Made by a program: the position numbers and the translations under genes. 5,891 nucleotides of DNA from JAAZFF01 sp964405775. Its GTDB lineage: Bacteria > Verrucomicrobiota > Kiritimatiellia > RFP12 > UBA3636. The notes under the pieces were generated by a model. It saw only the letters and a list, made by a program, of their open reading frames with translations, had not been told where the DNA came from and ran no database searches. The stretch lies in the NCBI GenBank assembly GCA_964405775.1, contig CAYOPG010000109.1, forward strand, positions 1 to 5,891. The letters run 5' to 3'. Shown piece by piece: positions 5,626-5,891 of the stretch (positions are counted from its first letter, which is position 1; each line of letters begins with the position of its first letter).

Positions 5626-5678
5626 TTTGTTGCCTTCCTTGTTTTCTCACAAGAAGGAAGTGTACACAACCGCGTGAC
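5606..5678 (-). promoter_or_regulatory. Inverted repeat enclosing the transposase ribosome site
   Basis: gtcacgcggttg (5606-5617) and caaccgcgtgac (5667-5678) are a perfect 12-bp inverted repeat. In the minus-strand RNA the enclosed 49 bases contain the Shine-Dalgarno aaggaagg and the GTG start. An inner stem (cttcc, then ttgt pairing with acaa, then ggaag) overlaps the Shine-Dalgarno, and cactt can pair with the aagtg that holds the start codon. The structure would form only in transcripts entering from outside the element. This resembles the shielding from read-through known for IS10 and IS50, but here it is inferred only from base pairing. Confidence 0.55.
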
Positions 5679-5689
5679 CTATTCAAAGC

Positions 5690-5854
5690 CCAGGTGTTGC
5701 GATAGCTGGTAGCCTGTGCGCCCCAAAAAAGATACGGCGGACGATAGAAGCCTCCCCAACCCGGATCACAACACTTGCATTTAACTTGAGGGATTTCACA
5801 GCCTTTATTTTCAAGCTGGTTTATTCTGATTTGCACATAATAGTAATTAGTCGA
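5690..5854 (-). pseudogene. Atp23-like (M76) metallopeptidase, N-terminal part
   Basis: The minus-strand frame reads from a GTG at 5836 (VQIRINQLENKGCEIPQ), then VKCKCCDPGWGGFYRPP, then LFWGAQ, before running into IS30-like DNA near 5690. A Cys cluster followed by GGF and, later, a CxN segment is the N-terminal pattern of M76/Atp23 proteins. It is missing from the 4919-5263 part on the other side of the insertion. Joined, the pieces give a protein of roughly 160 residues in the expected order. The in-frame stop TGA at 5855-5857 lies 6 codons upstream of the GTG and no ribosome site is obvious. The true start may be this GTG, or the gene may have a further nonsense mutation and extend beyond the window. 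An export signal cannot be judged. Confidence 0.5.
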
Positions 5855-5891
5855 TCATGCAAAAGTTCCTAAGCTGTTGATTATTATGTTG

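Larger units (their letters stand above)
5266..5690 (-). mobile_element. Truncated IS30-family insertion sequence
   Basis: The element keeps the start of an IS30-type transposase (5476-5625) and two candidate ends. Reading inward, the left end has AATAGTCAACGC (5273-5284, plus strand) and the right end AATAGGTCACGC (minus strand, 5683-5672). Both resemble the AATTGGTCAACGC core that I recall from IS30 end repeats. Intact IS30 elements are about 1.0-1.2 kb; this one is about 420 bases. Most of the transposase gene is gone, and a GC-rich tract takes its place. It lies inside the M76 peptidase gene. Outer borders are uncertain by about 10 bases and I could not identify a target duplication. Confidence 0.6.

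Noticed and set aside
5600..5836. A single 78-residue protein from the GTG at 5836 to 5600
   Set aside because: Only the first roughly 45-50 residues show the Cys/GGF pattern. The rest is read out of frame through the IS30 leader, so it is a chance fusion at the insertion border.

Overview
The window looks like a bacterial chromosome: a compact core-gene operon on the left (about 1-3548) and an accessory, partly decayed region on the right (about 3549-5891). The genes are bacterial in form (alpha2-type glycyl-tRNA synthetase, TrmJ-type SPOUT methylase, Shine-Dalgarno sites, a lipoprotein-like signal peptide). The organism cannot be fixed from this sequence. The dense dispersed palindromes and the gene mix are compatible with a PVC-group bacterium (Verrucomicrobiota, Kiritimatiellota or Lentisphaerota), but that is a guess.

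Layout, left part. Bases 1-222 are non-coding and carry several small hairpins and a good sigma70-like promoter that ends almost on the first codon of glyS. Three plus-strand genes follow with gaps of 27 and 20 bases and probably form one operon: glycyl-tRNA synthetase (223-1818), a UDP-glucuronate 4-epimerase-like sugar-nucleotide epimerase (1846-2808), and the tRNA 2'-O-methyltransferase TrmJ (2829-3548). Two act on tRNA (charging, and modification of position 32); the middle one makes a sugar nucleotide for surface polysaccharide.

Layout, right part. Bases 3549-3780 are GC-rich and packed with perfect palindromes. Next, on the minus strand, comes a remnant of an AAA+ ATPase of the DUF4143 family (about 3782-4015), then a hairpin repeat that matches one upstream of glyS (4081-4104), and an AT-richer stretch with at most one tiny ORF (4153-4260). 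Two minus-strand genes come next, read from the right: an Atp23-like (M76) metallopeptidase with an HEFIH motif, and directly after it a small lipoprotein-like secreted protein (4421-4882).

The main observation is that the M76 peptidase gene appears to be split. Its Cys-rich N-terminal part lies at 5690-5854 and its HExxH C-terminal part at 4919-5263. Between them sits a roughly 420-base remnant of an IS30-family insertion sequence that keeps the start of its transposase and possible end repeats. The remnant also has a 12-bp inverted repeat whose RNA form would bury the transposase ribosome binding site and GTG start. The IS30 and DUF4143 remnants both break off in GC-rich, palindrome-rich DNA, which suggests that these palindromic tracts take part in the local decay.
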